Positions 10,301 through 22,300 of a stretch of 64,000 nt of DNA are shown here, one piece after another; positions within the stretch are counted from its first letter, which is position 1; every line of letters starts with the position of its first letter. The DNA lies in contig KQ481950.1 in the NCBI GenBank assembly GCA_001430745.1, positions 1,155,514 to 1,219,513 on the forward strand, in the 5' to 3' direction. The notes beneath the pieces are model-generated. The model was given only the letters and a program-made list of their open reading frames with translations. It was not told where the DNA came from and ran no database searches. This stretch comes from Auxenochlorella pyrenoidosa (lineage: Eukaryota; Chlorophyta; Trebouxiophyceae; Chlorellales; Chlorellaceae). A program made the translations under genes and the position numbers.

Positions 10301-13300
10301 CTGTAGCTAACGCCGTGCCTCCAGGCTGCAGCAGCGCCAGGCTGTCACTGGTGTGGCCGGTGCGGCCCAGCAGGGACAGCTGGCGGACCTGCTGCTGGGC
10401 CAGCCAGGCTACCACCTGGGTGCCCAGCGTGCCGAGGCCGCCAGAAATGGTGACAGACCCACCAGCTGTGCTGCCTGGCTGGGCAGTGAGGGCTGGCGCC
10501 CGCACCACCACCTTGCCCACATGGCGGGCCTGGCTCATCTGGCGCAGCGCTGCCTGCACTGCCGACAGGCTGTGCGCCACCTGCGGCAGCGGGCGCAGCG
10601 CGCCGGATGCGACGCCCGCCGCCACCCTGGACAGCGCGGCCTGCAGCGCGCCCTCAGACATGAAGTCCACCGCCACCAGCGAGTAGCGCACGTCGGGGCG
10701 CTCTGCAGGCAGGTTGGAAGTAGAAAGCGGCAAGCAGATTGGTACAGCATGCATTAGGTGGCCCCTTGATTCAGAGATGAGATGCAAATCAAAGGCAGGC
10801 AGTGGTTTAATTGCAGCGACCTCCCCTCACCCTGCGCCACGCGGGCCGCGCTCCAAATGTCGCGCTTGCTGATCTCCACAAAGCGGCCGCCGGGGGAGAG
10901 GGCAGCCAGCGAGCCCGCCACCATGCCGGCGCTGGTCAGGCTGTTGAGCACCACACTGGCGCCCCCAAGCTCTGCCAGCTCAGATGCAAAGGCGGTGTCA
11001 CGAGAGCCCAGCACATTGCGAGCCCCTAGCGTGCGCAGCAGTGCTCGCTTGTTGGGGCTGCCTGCTGTGGCCACGGCCGTGGCACCTGCCCTCGCGATGA
11101 CCTGCATGGCAGCCAGGCCCACGCCGCCAGCGGCAGCATGCACCAGCACCCTATCTGCTGGGGTGGCAGCTGCCAGCTGATGGATGGAGGTGTCCACGGT
11201 CACAAAGACGGTGGGCATGGTGGCCGCCTCCTCAAAGCTGCAGAGGGAAGGGCAGGGCGTTCGATGTTGGGTGCAGTCCACGGGGACAGTGGAGCGGCAG
11301 CTGAATGGGGTTGGTCGCAGATCAGAGATGGACAATGCTGCTGCAACAGACATGCTGAGTCGCTTGTTGCACCCGTAGAAGAGGTTCACGAAGGCACACT
11401 GACCTTAGGGAGGCCGGCATGGGCACCATGGTCTGAGAGGAGGCCAGGACATAGCTGCCCAGCGAGCCCGCAGCCAGGCCAAACACGGCGTCCCCGGGCT
11501 GCAGGCCGGAGGCGCAGCCCTCCGCCACTCGGGCCACCACGCCGGCGCAGTCGCCTCCAGGTGCTCCGGGGTCCCCAGGGTACATGCCCAGCACGTTGAG
11601 CACGTCCCTGCAGAGGGAGCGACAGGTGGGACTGAGTCCTGTGTGGCGGGCTGAGGATGCCATACATGCTTACCCAGTGAACCTGCAAGTTGCAGGCATG
11701 TGAGATTCAGTTGTGCTTGCCTGAAGTTGATGCCCACCGCCTTGACCTGCACCTCCACCCAGCCAGGGGGGGCAGAGCTCGCCGGCACCGGCTCAGGAAC
11801 AAGGTTCCTGCAAGGGAGGGAGGGATCAAGGGAGGGTTTGCGCTACGCCAAGCAGGGCCCAGCAGCCATGAATGAGACGGCATGTTCTGTCTGTATTGCA
11901 GATCCTGCCATGCCAATCCACAAGCCCTCACTCCACTGCGTCCTCACCTGAAGGCGCCACGAGGCTTCGGCATGAGATGGTAGGGGCCAGCCGCAGCGCG
12001 CACAGCGCTGCTGGGCAGCAGCACCGCATGCAGGGCAGCCCCTGCACGCGCCCTGCTGCCGTAGCCATCAGAAACTGCTGCGCTCGCGCTGCCAGAAAGC
12101 AGCAGCCTGCCGCCGGCCCTGCTTCCAGTGGCAGCAGAGTCGGTGTGGACGCCGCCGTGCGCCACAGCAGGCGCCTCTGCCGCAAAGGCACGCAGCATGC
12201 CCCATAGGGCGTCACTGCCGGTGGCCCGGCTGTTGGCCAGGCCGGCAGGCGCATCACCCACTGTTGTCAGCGCGACTGCTGCGGCCTGCTGCTGCAGGGC
12301 GCCCTGCAGGGACAGGAGGCCACCGCTGACAGCCTCCAGCGGCACCGCGCTGCTCCTTGGCAGCGCCAGTGCCACCGCGCCAGAGGCAACATGTCCCTCT
12401 GAAACATCGACACCAGCCAGGGCTGCCGCTTGCCATGCCACCTCGTAGAGCACATCTGGCTGGCCCTGCTTCTTGCTAGCGGCCAGGCTGCCAACCGCCA
12501 CACTGCCACCGCTGCTGCCGGGCAGCTGCTTGGCCTCGAGCCCATCTAGCACTGCCAGCACAGCGCCGCTGGCGGACAACAGTCGGTGGTCCCGGTAGGT
12601 GGCACCCGCAGCGCGGCGTGCAGCCGCGGGGCTGCGCCGCACCAGGGCCTGCGCGCCGCCGCCCTGCCGCACAGGCTGCTGAATGAGGTAGGCGGCCAGG
12701 CCGGCGGGCACGAATGCACCCTGCGGCTGCGCCTGCACCTCTGCGCCCTGCGGCGCCTCTGGCACGAGGGCGCCCAGCTGCAGGCAGCTGTCCAGCGCGG
12801 CGGGGTGCAGCAGGAAGCCATACACGTCGGCGTCGCCCTGCTCCTGGCAGCTGCTGGAGCCGCGCAGGCCGGCAGAGGCGGCGCCGCTGCCTGCCTGGAT
12901 GCCGCACAGGCGGCGGAATGCGGGGCCGTACTGCAGGCCCGCGGCATGCAGGCCGTGGTACACTGCCGCCGCGTCCATGGGAGTGGGGCTAGCCGCACGG
13001 GCCGCGTCTGCAGACACTGCCGAGGAGGCATCCCCTGCGGCTGCAAGCGCGGCAGCTGCAGTGGGAGAGACAGCCATCAGGCTGCCGCGCAGGTGCAGAG
13101 CCTCTGGCACAGCTGGCGCCTTGGTGCTGGGCCTGCCGCCCTTGCCACTGCCCTTGCTGCCAGCAGCGGCACTGCTGGCAGCGGCACCAGACGAGCGGAT
13201 ACTAAAGTCGCCGCTCAGGAGTGCCACATCTGCGGTGAGCACCACCAAGCCTGCATCTGCGGCAGCCGGCAGGCGCAGCGGCGCCGCTATGACCGCGCCA

Positions 13301-16300
13301 GTCAGCGCCACTGCGGGCTCTGCAAGGCGCAGCAGGGTGCGCCCGGCGGCGGCCGCCATTTCCAGGTAGGCTGCGCCGGGCATGATGGCAGAGGCCTGGA
13401 CCTGGTGGTCCCACAGGAAGGCCAGGGGGGCCCGGCTGAGGGCCAGCCGGAACTGCAGCTGCTGCTTGGCCTGCACAGGGGGGCGGGGCAGGAGAACAGG
13501 CCGGTCGGGTGATGTATTAGCAATTGGAAATCACAGGGAACCCGCTTGCACACATTGTTCAAGAAGCTTTCAAGAAGATCCCTCATTGAGGTGTGTGAAT
13601 GGAGGCCAGGAGCCAGCACCGACACCCTCTCACCTTGATCGCCGCCCCAAGAAGGGGGTGCTGCGGCACCAGGACATCCACAAAGCAGCGCAGGCTGCGC
13701 TGCCAGGCTGGTGGCGCCAGCGCTGCGGCATCCCCTGCAGTGCCGCTGAGCGCCGACTCTGCTGGGCTGATGATGGCATGGGCATTGACGCCGCTCATGC
13801 CAAAGGAGCTGGTGCCGGCAGAGGCTGCCTCCAGGGGGGAGCCCTGGATGGGCAGGCGGTGCGGCACCGCCCAGCCTCCAAAGCTGTTGGCGACATACGG
13901 GTTCATGCTCCTGCAGGAATTTCGCAAAGGGATCACATGACGAGTTTTTGACATCCAACGGATCGAAAGCTCGCCCCTGCGCAAGTCTGGCTGCTCACGC
14001 CTGCTGCCGAGCTGCTCCCCACCTGTAGCGCATGCCGTGGGCAAAGCGCTGCGCCAGCGCCACCTGGCCCAGCAGCAGGCCTGCCAGGCCGGCCGTGCCC
14101 TCCAGGTGGCCCGTCAGAGCCTTGAGGGCGCCAGCGGTGAAGGCGGCACCTGCAAGGAAGGTGGAGAGCCGTCGCTCAGCAAATCAGCATCCCACTGCCA
14201 GCAATTGGCATGCACGCTACTCCGCCTGAGTGCTGATGCATGCACTGCTTCCGATCGCGGCCCACCTGCTGCGCCGGGCTGCGCCACTGCCTTGCGGAGT
14301 GCGCCCGTCTCGATGGGATCCCCCAGCGGCGTGCCTGCGCAAGGGAGGGGGCACAGAGGGGACCTCCAGTTTTTGACGAGCCGTGCTCGATTTTGCGTGC
14401 AAACTGGTGATCAAGCAATGCATGACTGCACAGTACTTGATGTTTGCACATCTCAGGGCGCGTACCCCGCCCCCACACCTGTGCCATGGGTGGCCACATA
14501 ATCGAGCGCCAGCAGGCCAGCCTCGCGCATTGCAGCGCCCACCAGCGCCGTCTGGCTGGGGCCGTGGGGCGCCGTCAGCCCGCTGCTGCGGCCGTCCTGG
14601 TTGACCGCGCTGCCGGCAAACAGCGCAAGAGTCGCACTGTTGCGGGCGGCCGCGGCCGGCTCGAGCACAACGGCAGCATAGCCCTCGCCCCGGCCGTAGC
14701 CATCTGCCTCTGCGCCAAAGGCCTTGCAGCGGCCGTCGGGCGACAGAGCGTGCACTTGGGTCATGGCGGCGGTGGCGGCGGTGGGCACCAGCAGCGCGTT
14801 CACGCCAGACGCGGTGGCCATGCCACAGTCGCCCTGCAGGGTGAGGGCAAGGGCCTTGACGTGAAGCACGCACACTTGAGGAGCACCTCCAACGCAGCCT
14901 TTGCGCATGTGCCAAAGTGTGAAGCCGTTCAGGCCAAGCAGCCGAGGCCCTGCTGCACCCGCCCGCTGCCTTCAGCCAGCTTGCCTGCGCGATGCTGCGC
15001 GCCGCCAGGTGGTAGGCCACCAGCGAGGAGGAGCAGGCAGTGTTGGTGGGCACGCAGGGGCCCACCAGGCCCAGGGCGTACGACACGCGCCCCGCCATGA
15101 AGGCCAGGCCGTTGCCTGCAGCCGGGGGGGAGCGAGGGTGAAGCGTGCAATCAGTTAGCGCCTGGCAACAGGCAATTGGTGCGCATGGAGCGCCGCTCTG
15201 CTCTGTCGGCGAGGCTTGGCACCCGATACTTCGTTGCAGGTCTTTGCCGTACCGCAACGCACCTCCCCGCAGGGCACTGCCCCAGAAACCCCCAGTCCCT
15301 ACCTGTGACCATGTAAGCGCCAGCCGGGCTGCCTGCCGCCGCCAGCTGCTTGCCATACTCCAGCCAGATGCAGCCCACAAACACGCCGGTGGGGGAGCCC
15401 AGCAGGGTGTCAGAGGTGTGGCCGGCGGAGCGGAAGGCGGCCGACGTCTCCTCCAGCAGGATGCGCTGCTGGGGGTCCATCAGGCCCGCCTCGCTCACTG
15501 CGGGGGTAAAGGAACTCAGGGCGAGGGCGTGACATGCACGCCAGGGGCAGGGTGCACTCCTCATGTCGTGCATGCGGGGTTGCAAGGGGGCGCACACTGG
15601 TGGCAGCACAAGCAGTGGTGTGCGGCGGCATGCGCCCCTCACCAGACAGGCCAAAGGCTTCGGGGTCAAACAAGAAGGTGGAGTGCACAAAGGTGCCGAA
15701 CCGCGAGGAGATGCGGCCCGCCCCGCCAGCGGGGCTGTAGTGCGCATCTGCACCAGGGGAAGGCGCGCATGAAGCAGGGTGGCATCATGTGGAGGAAACA
15801 CACACACCTACTGGGGAGCTTGGCTGCTCGCATTATAAAAAAGCAGGCAAATCCACCAGCATGCCTGCGCCCTCACCTGTGTCCCAGCGAGGGAAGGGCC
15901 CCACTGTCTGCAGCTCTGGGGCCTCTGCCAGGGCGGAGAACAGCGCCGCGGCGCTCTCTATGCCTCCAGCAAACCGCAGGCTGAGTCCGGTGATGGCGAG
16001 CGCAGCAGAGCGCACCCCGCTGGCGCCGACAGGCACCAGCATGGCAGGCGTCTCTGCGTCTGCCGCCATGGGAATTGATCCTGTGCCTGCGGTGGCCTCC
16101 TCCTCCTTGGCTGCCAGGGGTGCCAGTGCCTCGTGGATGAAGCCAGCAATGGCCTGGGTGGTGGGGTAGTCAAAGGTGAGTGTGGCTGGCAGCTCCAGTC
16201 CAAACTGCTTGCTGAGCGAGTTGCGCAGCTCCACAGCCCCCAGCGAGTCGAGGCCGGCCTCCATGAGAGAGGCGCTTGCAGCCACCGGGCCGCCCAGGAC

Positions 16301-19300
16301 GGCAGCTGCCGCCGCGGCCACCCGCTCTGCCACCGCCTCCTTGCTGACCCTGCCGCCGGCCGCCCTGGGACCTGCGGCACCAGGGCTGGACACCACCGCT
16401 GCCACCTGGCTGCCACTGATTGCCTCGGCAGGGGCAAAGGTGTCAAACAGCTGGGTGCGTTGCCTGGGCTGCAGGCGCTGCAGGAAGCGGGGCCAGTTGA
16501 ACGGGTTGGCGCCCACCACGGGTGCAGCGGCTGTCGGGCTGGCCAGCAGGCCCTGCAGGGCGGCCAGGCCGCTGTCGGGGGTCACCATGGCCATGCCCAT
16601 GCGCTCCACACGGGCGGCAGTGTTAGCAGAAGCCATGCCGCCGCCGGACCAGGCGCCCCACTGCACGCTCAGGCTGGCCATGCCCTGCAGCAGGGGGTGG
16701 GTTTGGGTGGCAGGTCATTCAGGTGATTCAGGATGCTAGGTAGACTCCAGGCAACCCATCGTGTTTCCTGCACACATGCAAACTGTGCAGTATGTGCTAG
16801 CAAGTCCGGCCTCGCACCTTCAGCTGAGCACGCTGTGCAGCAGCATCCAGCGCGGCGTTGGCTGCGCTGTAGTTGGCCTGCCCAGGCGCGCCCAGCAGGG
16901 CGGCCACCGAGGAGAAGAGCACCTCCATGATGGCGGGCTGGGCCGCCAGGGCGCGGCGCCAGGCTGCCACTGGCAGCACCTTGGGGGCATACACGGTGCG
17001 GATGCCTGCCAGGGTCTGGTTGGCAACGGTGGCATCTGCCAGAATGCCGCTGGCATGCAGGATGGCAGCCAGCTCGCGGGCCTGGCCTGCCTGCGCGGCG
17101 CCAGCTGCAGCGCTGCTGGCCGAAGACAGGCCGCCCGCGAGCACTGAGGCAAGGTCCTCTGCCAGGCTGATGTCTGCCTTGCTGATGGAAAGCACTGCAG
17201 TGCTGGCAGCAGAGCTGCCTGACAGGTCCGCTTCAGAGCTGGCAAGGCCGCTGCGGCCCAGCAGCCGAATTTCGGCCACAGCCTGCTGCTGCAGCCAGCG
17301 GGTGACCAGCAGGCCCAGCGTGCCAAGGCCGCCAGTCACCACCACGCGGCCAGATGGCTTGACCTGGCGCTCGACAGCTGGCGCCCGCACCACAATCTTG
17401 CCCACGTGGCGGGCCTGGCTCATCTGGCGCAGGGCTGCGGTCACGGAGCCCAGGCTGTGAGAGATCATGGGCAGAGGCGTGATGGTGCCGCAAGCCGCCG
17501 AGGCCGCCACCCTGGACAGCGCGGCGTGCAGCGCGCCCTCAGACATGAAGTCCACCGCCACCAGCGAGTAGCGCACGTCGGGGCGCTCTGCAGCCAGGTT
17601 GGAAGGAAAGGAGGGCATTGGTGTGTGCAAGACAAAGCGGCAACCAAGCAGAGGACGACACTTGGAAAAGGGACGACACGCTGGTGGCAAGAAACCCCCC
17701 CTCACCCTGCGCCACGCGCGCCACGCTCCAGATGTCGCGCTTGCTGATCTCCACAAAGCGGCCGCCAGGGGAGAGGGCAGCCAGCGAGCCCGCCACCATG
17801 CCGGCGCTGGTCAGGCTGTTGAGCACCACGCTGGCGCCGCCCAGCTGGGCAGCCTCGGCGGCAAAGGTTGTGTCGCGGGAGCCCAGCACATGGCGCACCC
17901 CCAGGCTGTGCAGCAGGGCGCGCTTGGCGGGGCTGCCAGCAGTGGCGAGCGGCACAGCACCCGTTGCCTGAATCATCTGCACTGCGGCCAGGCCCACGCC
18001 GCCGGCGGCGGCATGCACCAGCACACGCTCCCCGGGCTGCAGCGCCGCACAGTGGTGCAGCGCGGCGTCAACCGTGACAAAGACGGTGGGCATGGTGGCT
18101 GCCTCCTCAAAGCACAGGTTGGAGGGCATGGGCACCATGGTCTGTGCCGAGGCCCGCACATGGCTGCCCAGGGATCCGGCGGCCAGGCCAAACACAGGCG
18201 TGCCGACTGACAGGGCAGGGCTGCCGTTGATGGCAGGTCCAGCGGCCAGCACAATGCCGGAGCAATCGCCCCCTGGCGCTCCAGGGTCTCCGGGGTACAT
18301 GCCCAGCACGTTGAGCACGTCCCTGCACCATGTTCAGGCAGTAAATGACTAAAAATTGATCAGATCTTGAGCATTTCAGTGGTCTCCACAATTTGCTCCA
18401 ATGCAGCCTGCCATTCCTGAGCTCTAGCCGACCTCCCACCTGAAGTTGATGCCCACCGCCTCGACCGCCACCAGCACCTCGCCAGGGGCCAGGGGGGAGG
18501 CGGCATCCACCGCCAACGGCGCAAGATTCTGCAGCGCGCCGCGTGGCTGGGGGAACAGCTGAAAAGGAGCAGGGGTGCTCCTGGCAGCACTGGGCAGCAT
18601 GTGGGGCAGGTAGCGGGAACCTGCAGTATCTGCTGAGCCGTAGCCATCAAAAGGCGCGGCGACCTGGCTGGTGTTGCATGTGATAACCAGCTGGGCAGGC
18701 GCTGCAGGGCCGCCAGCAGCAAAGGCATCTGCATCTGCGCCCGACACGGCAAGGGTCTGGCACTCTGCGGCAGCAGTGCGCAGCAGGCCCCACAGCTGGC
18801 CTGCCTCCTCTGCGGCAGCTGCTCCGGATGCAAGAGCATGCACGTGATGTTGACCCCTGGTTGCGAGCTGCAGGCTGCCAGCGCTGCTGCTCAGGGCACC
18901 CTGCACAGCCACCATGCTAGCAGCTGCCAGCTGCACGCCACTAGCGATCAGGCTGAACTCGCTGCTGCCACATTCATAAGCAGCAGAACGAGCGACCAAG
19001 CTGTCTGCTGCCTGCCAGCAAACTTCGTACAGCATGTCCTGCTGAGCCTGCTGTGCTGCGCCTGCTGCCGCCTTTGCCCTGCCCCCTCCAGTGGAGCGAC
19101 TCTCGAGGCGGTCCAGCTGGCACAGCGACATGCCAGCTGGCAGCAGCACAGCGTGGTTGCGCAGCACGGCTGCCTCGCCGTCTCGCTCGCCAGCCGGGCG
19201 CTGCGCCACTGCAGCGGCAGCATCTGCGCCAAGGGTTGCGCTGCCCACGCTAAGGGCTGCCAGGGTGGCAGGGACATAGGTGGTCCCACGAGAGGCATGC

Positions 19301-22300
19301 CCCTGCTGTGCCGGCACCAGGCCGCCCAGCTGGAGGCAGCTGTCCAGCACTGCTGGGTTCAAGATAAATTCAGCCGGCAGCTCCACAGCAGGCTGCTGCA
19401 CCCAGGCAGCCGCCGCGCTGGCAGCGGCCTCGCTGCCCTTCAAGAGCTTGCGCACGGCGCTGCCCAGCCCGCTGGCAGCCCGCCAAGGGCCCACCGCAGG
19501 GTCCAGGCCTGCTGCCTGGGCAAAGCGGGTGCTGACATGGACGGTGTTTCCGCTCGCCAGTCGGCAGGTTCCATCTGCAGCGGCCACCTCTGCCCGCAGG
19601 CTGGCTGCCAAGAAGTCGGCTGGCGAGGCGGCTGGGCTGGCAAGGATGAGGGGCGCCAGGATGGCGGTGCCAACAAGGCACGTGCTGGCAGAGGCGGCGC
19701 CCTGCAACAGGCACTGCGCAGCTGCAGCTGCCATCTCCAGGTAGCCGGCGCCTGCGAGCAGGGGGGAAGGGAACATGAGAAGAAGCACCTGTGGTGAGCA
19801 GCCGAGAGTGGACACAGACAGCTGGGAGACGGCATGCAGATGCAGACGCGATGCTGCTTTGGCTGTCCCAAGCCTCGTGCATTTCGCTTGCCTGGGAAGA
19901 TGGCCTTGCCGGAGACACGGTGGTCCGAGAAGAAGGCGTGCACAGTCTGGCTGCCCAGGCGGGCCTCCAGTACGGCCTTGCCAGCCTCCAGACCCGCGCC
20001 ACTCAGCAGGGTGTGTGCAGGCGGCAGCACATGCATGTATGCTGACTGCCAGGCCGGCATGAGCACGCCATCACATGCAGGGGCCATGCTTGTGGCCTGT
20101 GCTGGCGTGAGCAGCGCGTGGGCGTTGGTGCCCTGGAAGGCAAAGGAGCTGACACCAGTAGTGCCGAGCTCGTCCGTCGGCGCAGCCAGGCCGCCAGGCT
20201 GGCGCGGCATGGCAAAGAGGCCACGCTGGGCGCTGCCCTCCATGTATGCGTTCATCTGCAGTGCCAATGCCAATAAGGTACAACCAAAGGTGCCATGTGT
20301 TTTCAAAGAGGTAAGGCTTTACATGAACACAAAAGCACATCCACAGCTGCTCAGTTCTTGATTCCCCTGACAAGTGCCCACGCATGAGCAAGATCCCAGA
20401 GCCACTTGCCTTTGTGAGGTGCAGGAGGGGCTGCACCAGGGCCTCCAGCAGCGCCTGGCTGGCATGCGCCACGCCCACCAGGCCTGCTGCCGGCTCGGTG
20501 TGCCCCATGCTTGTCTTTCCCGCTGCCAGCACAACGGGCCTGCCGGCTGAAGCTGCCGCGCCGGCGCGCTTTGCAGACAGCACCGCCGCCAGGGCCCCCA
20601 CCTCGATGGGGTCTCCCAGCGGGGTGCCCGTGCCGTGCAGCTGCACCATAGCGACCGCTGATGCGGCCAGGCCGCCAGAGGCAAGCGCAGCGCGCACAGC
20701 GGCCTGTTGTGCAGGGCCATTGGGCGCGGTCAGGGTGCTGCTGCGCCCGTCCTGGTTGACTGCTGTGCCTGCCAGGTAGCACAGCGAGGCGGCACCGGTG
20801 CCTGCTGCATCGCTGGGCTGCAGCTGCTGCAGGAGGAGGGAGACCACGGCCTCGCCGCGCACGTAGCCGTCGGCGGCGGCGTCCAGCGTCTTGCAGCGGC
20901 CGCTGGCGCAGAGCATGCCGGCGCGGTTGAACATGGCCGAGGTGTGGGGCGTGAGGATGAGCTTGACGCCCGCTGCACGATGAGAAAGAGAATGGCAAAC
21001 CGTTCGACACACCAGCCCAGGTTGAGGCAGGCAGCCACCATCATGGCCTGGTCTGATGCCTGCATAAAGCCCACCTATGGAGGCGGTGGTGCAGCCGCCC
21101 GTGGCCATGCTGATGCGCGCCATGTGGGCGCCCACCAGCGAAGAGGAGCAGGCTGCAGGGCATGGGCAGTGCTGGCGGGAAAAGACTCAGTTCAGGGTGA
21201 GTCCAAACTTTTCCAGCATACATCAACAGGAGCTCTCCTCTGCCGTCATGCATCCGAGGCAGCAAACGCCGCCTGGCACTAGCCTGTGTCCACGGCCACA
21301 GAGGGGCCCTTGAAGCCATAGATGTAGCTCAGCCGGCCCGCCGCCACGCTCAGCGCCGAGCCGGTGGCTGCAAGCAGGCAGAGAAGGCGGCGATTGTGTG
21401 CGGACGCGGTGGCGCGCCAGCGCATGCTCAAAGCCACCAGAAAGCATGCTCAGCATCTGGCAAGCAAGCACTCTGCTCCCTGCAATGCCCCCCTCCTTAA
21501 CCCCTCCCCACCACCCCCTGGCCCTCACCCGAGTAGGCAGAGATGTCGGCGGTGGCCTGGGCAATCTGCCCAAAGTCGGGGGTGGAGATGCCCACAAACA
21601 CGCCCACTCCCTCGCCCACTGCATGGCTCAAGAGGTGAGGCAGGAATGGAGGCAGTATTTGAAAACCACTAGCAACGACAAGGTTGCTTTAATACAGCCG
21701 TGGGCTGGTGCGCAGCAGGCCTTCCCAGCAGGTTAACAGTAGTTTACCTGCCACCGCGCCCAGCATGCTGAGCCGTGCTGCAGCCAGCGCCTCCTCTGTC
21801 ACCTCCAGCAGCAGCCGCTGCTGCGGGTCCATCAGCATCGCCTCTGCAGCAGGGACACCGCGGAGCAGTGTTGATGAATCAATCGCGCAACAGCTGCATG
21901 CGGTAGCCATATGGAGGGCAGAGGCGCCCATTGGAAGGATGGAACCAGCATTTACCACTACGTGCCCCCTTTCTGTGACTGGAAGAGGAGACAAGAGGAG
22001 ACGCCCCACCTGGCGCTGTCACACTGAAGGCTGCCGCGTCAAAGATGAAGGCGCCGGAGATAAAGCCGCCAAAGCGGGCCGGCAGGTCTGCAGTCAACTG
22101 CATGTCCGCCTCCCACCGGCTGGCAGGGACCGCCGCCATGGCGTCTGCCAACTGGGGCGCCTCCAGGGCGCCCGCTGGAGAGCGGCTGGCGAGGCCGCTG
22201 ACTGCCAGCACAGCATCGGTTGCTGGTGCACCAGGAACCGCCTGGAACAAGGAGGCCGCGTCAGGTGCTGGCGCATCGAGCCCTGCAACTGCCTCTGCTG

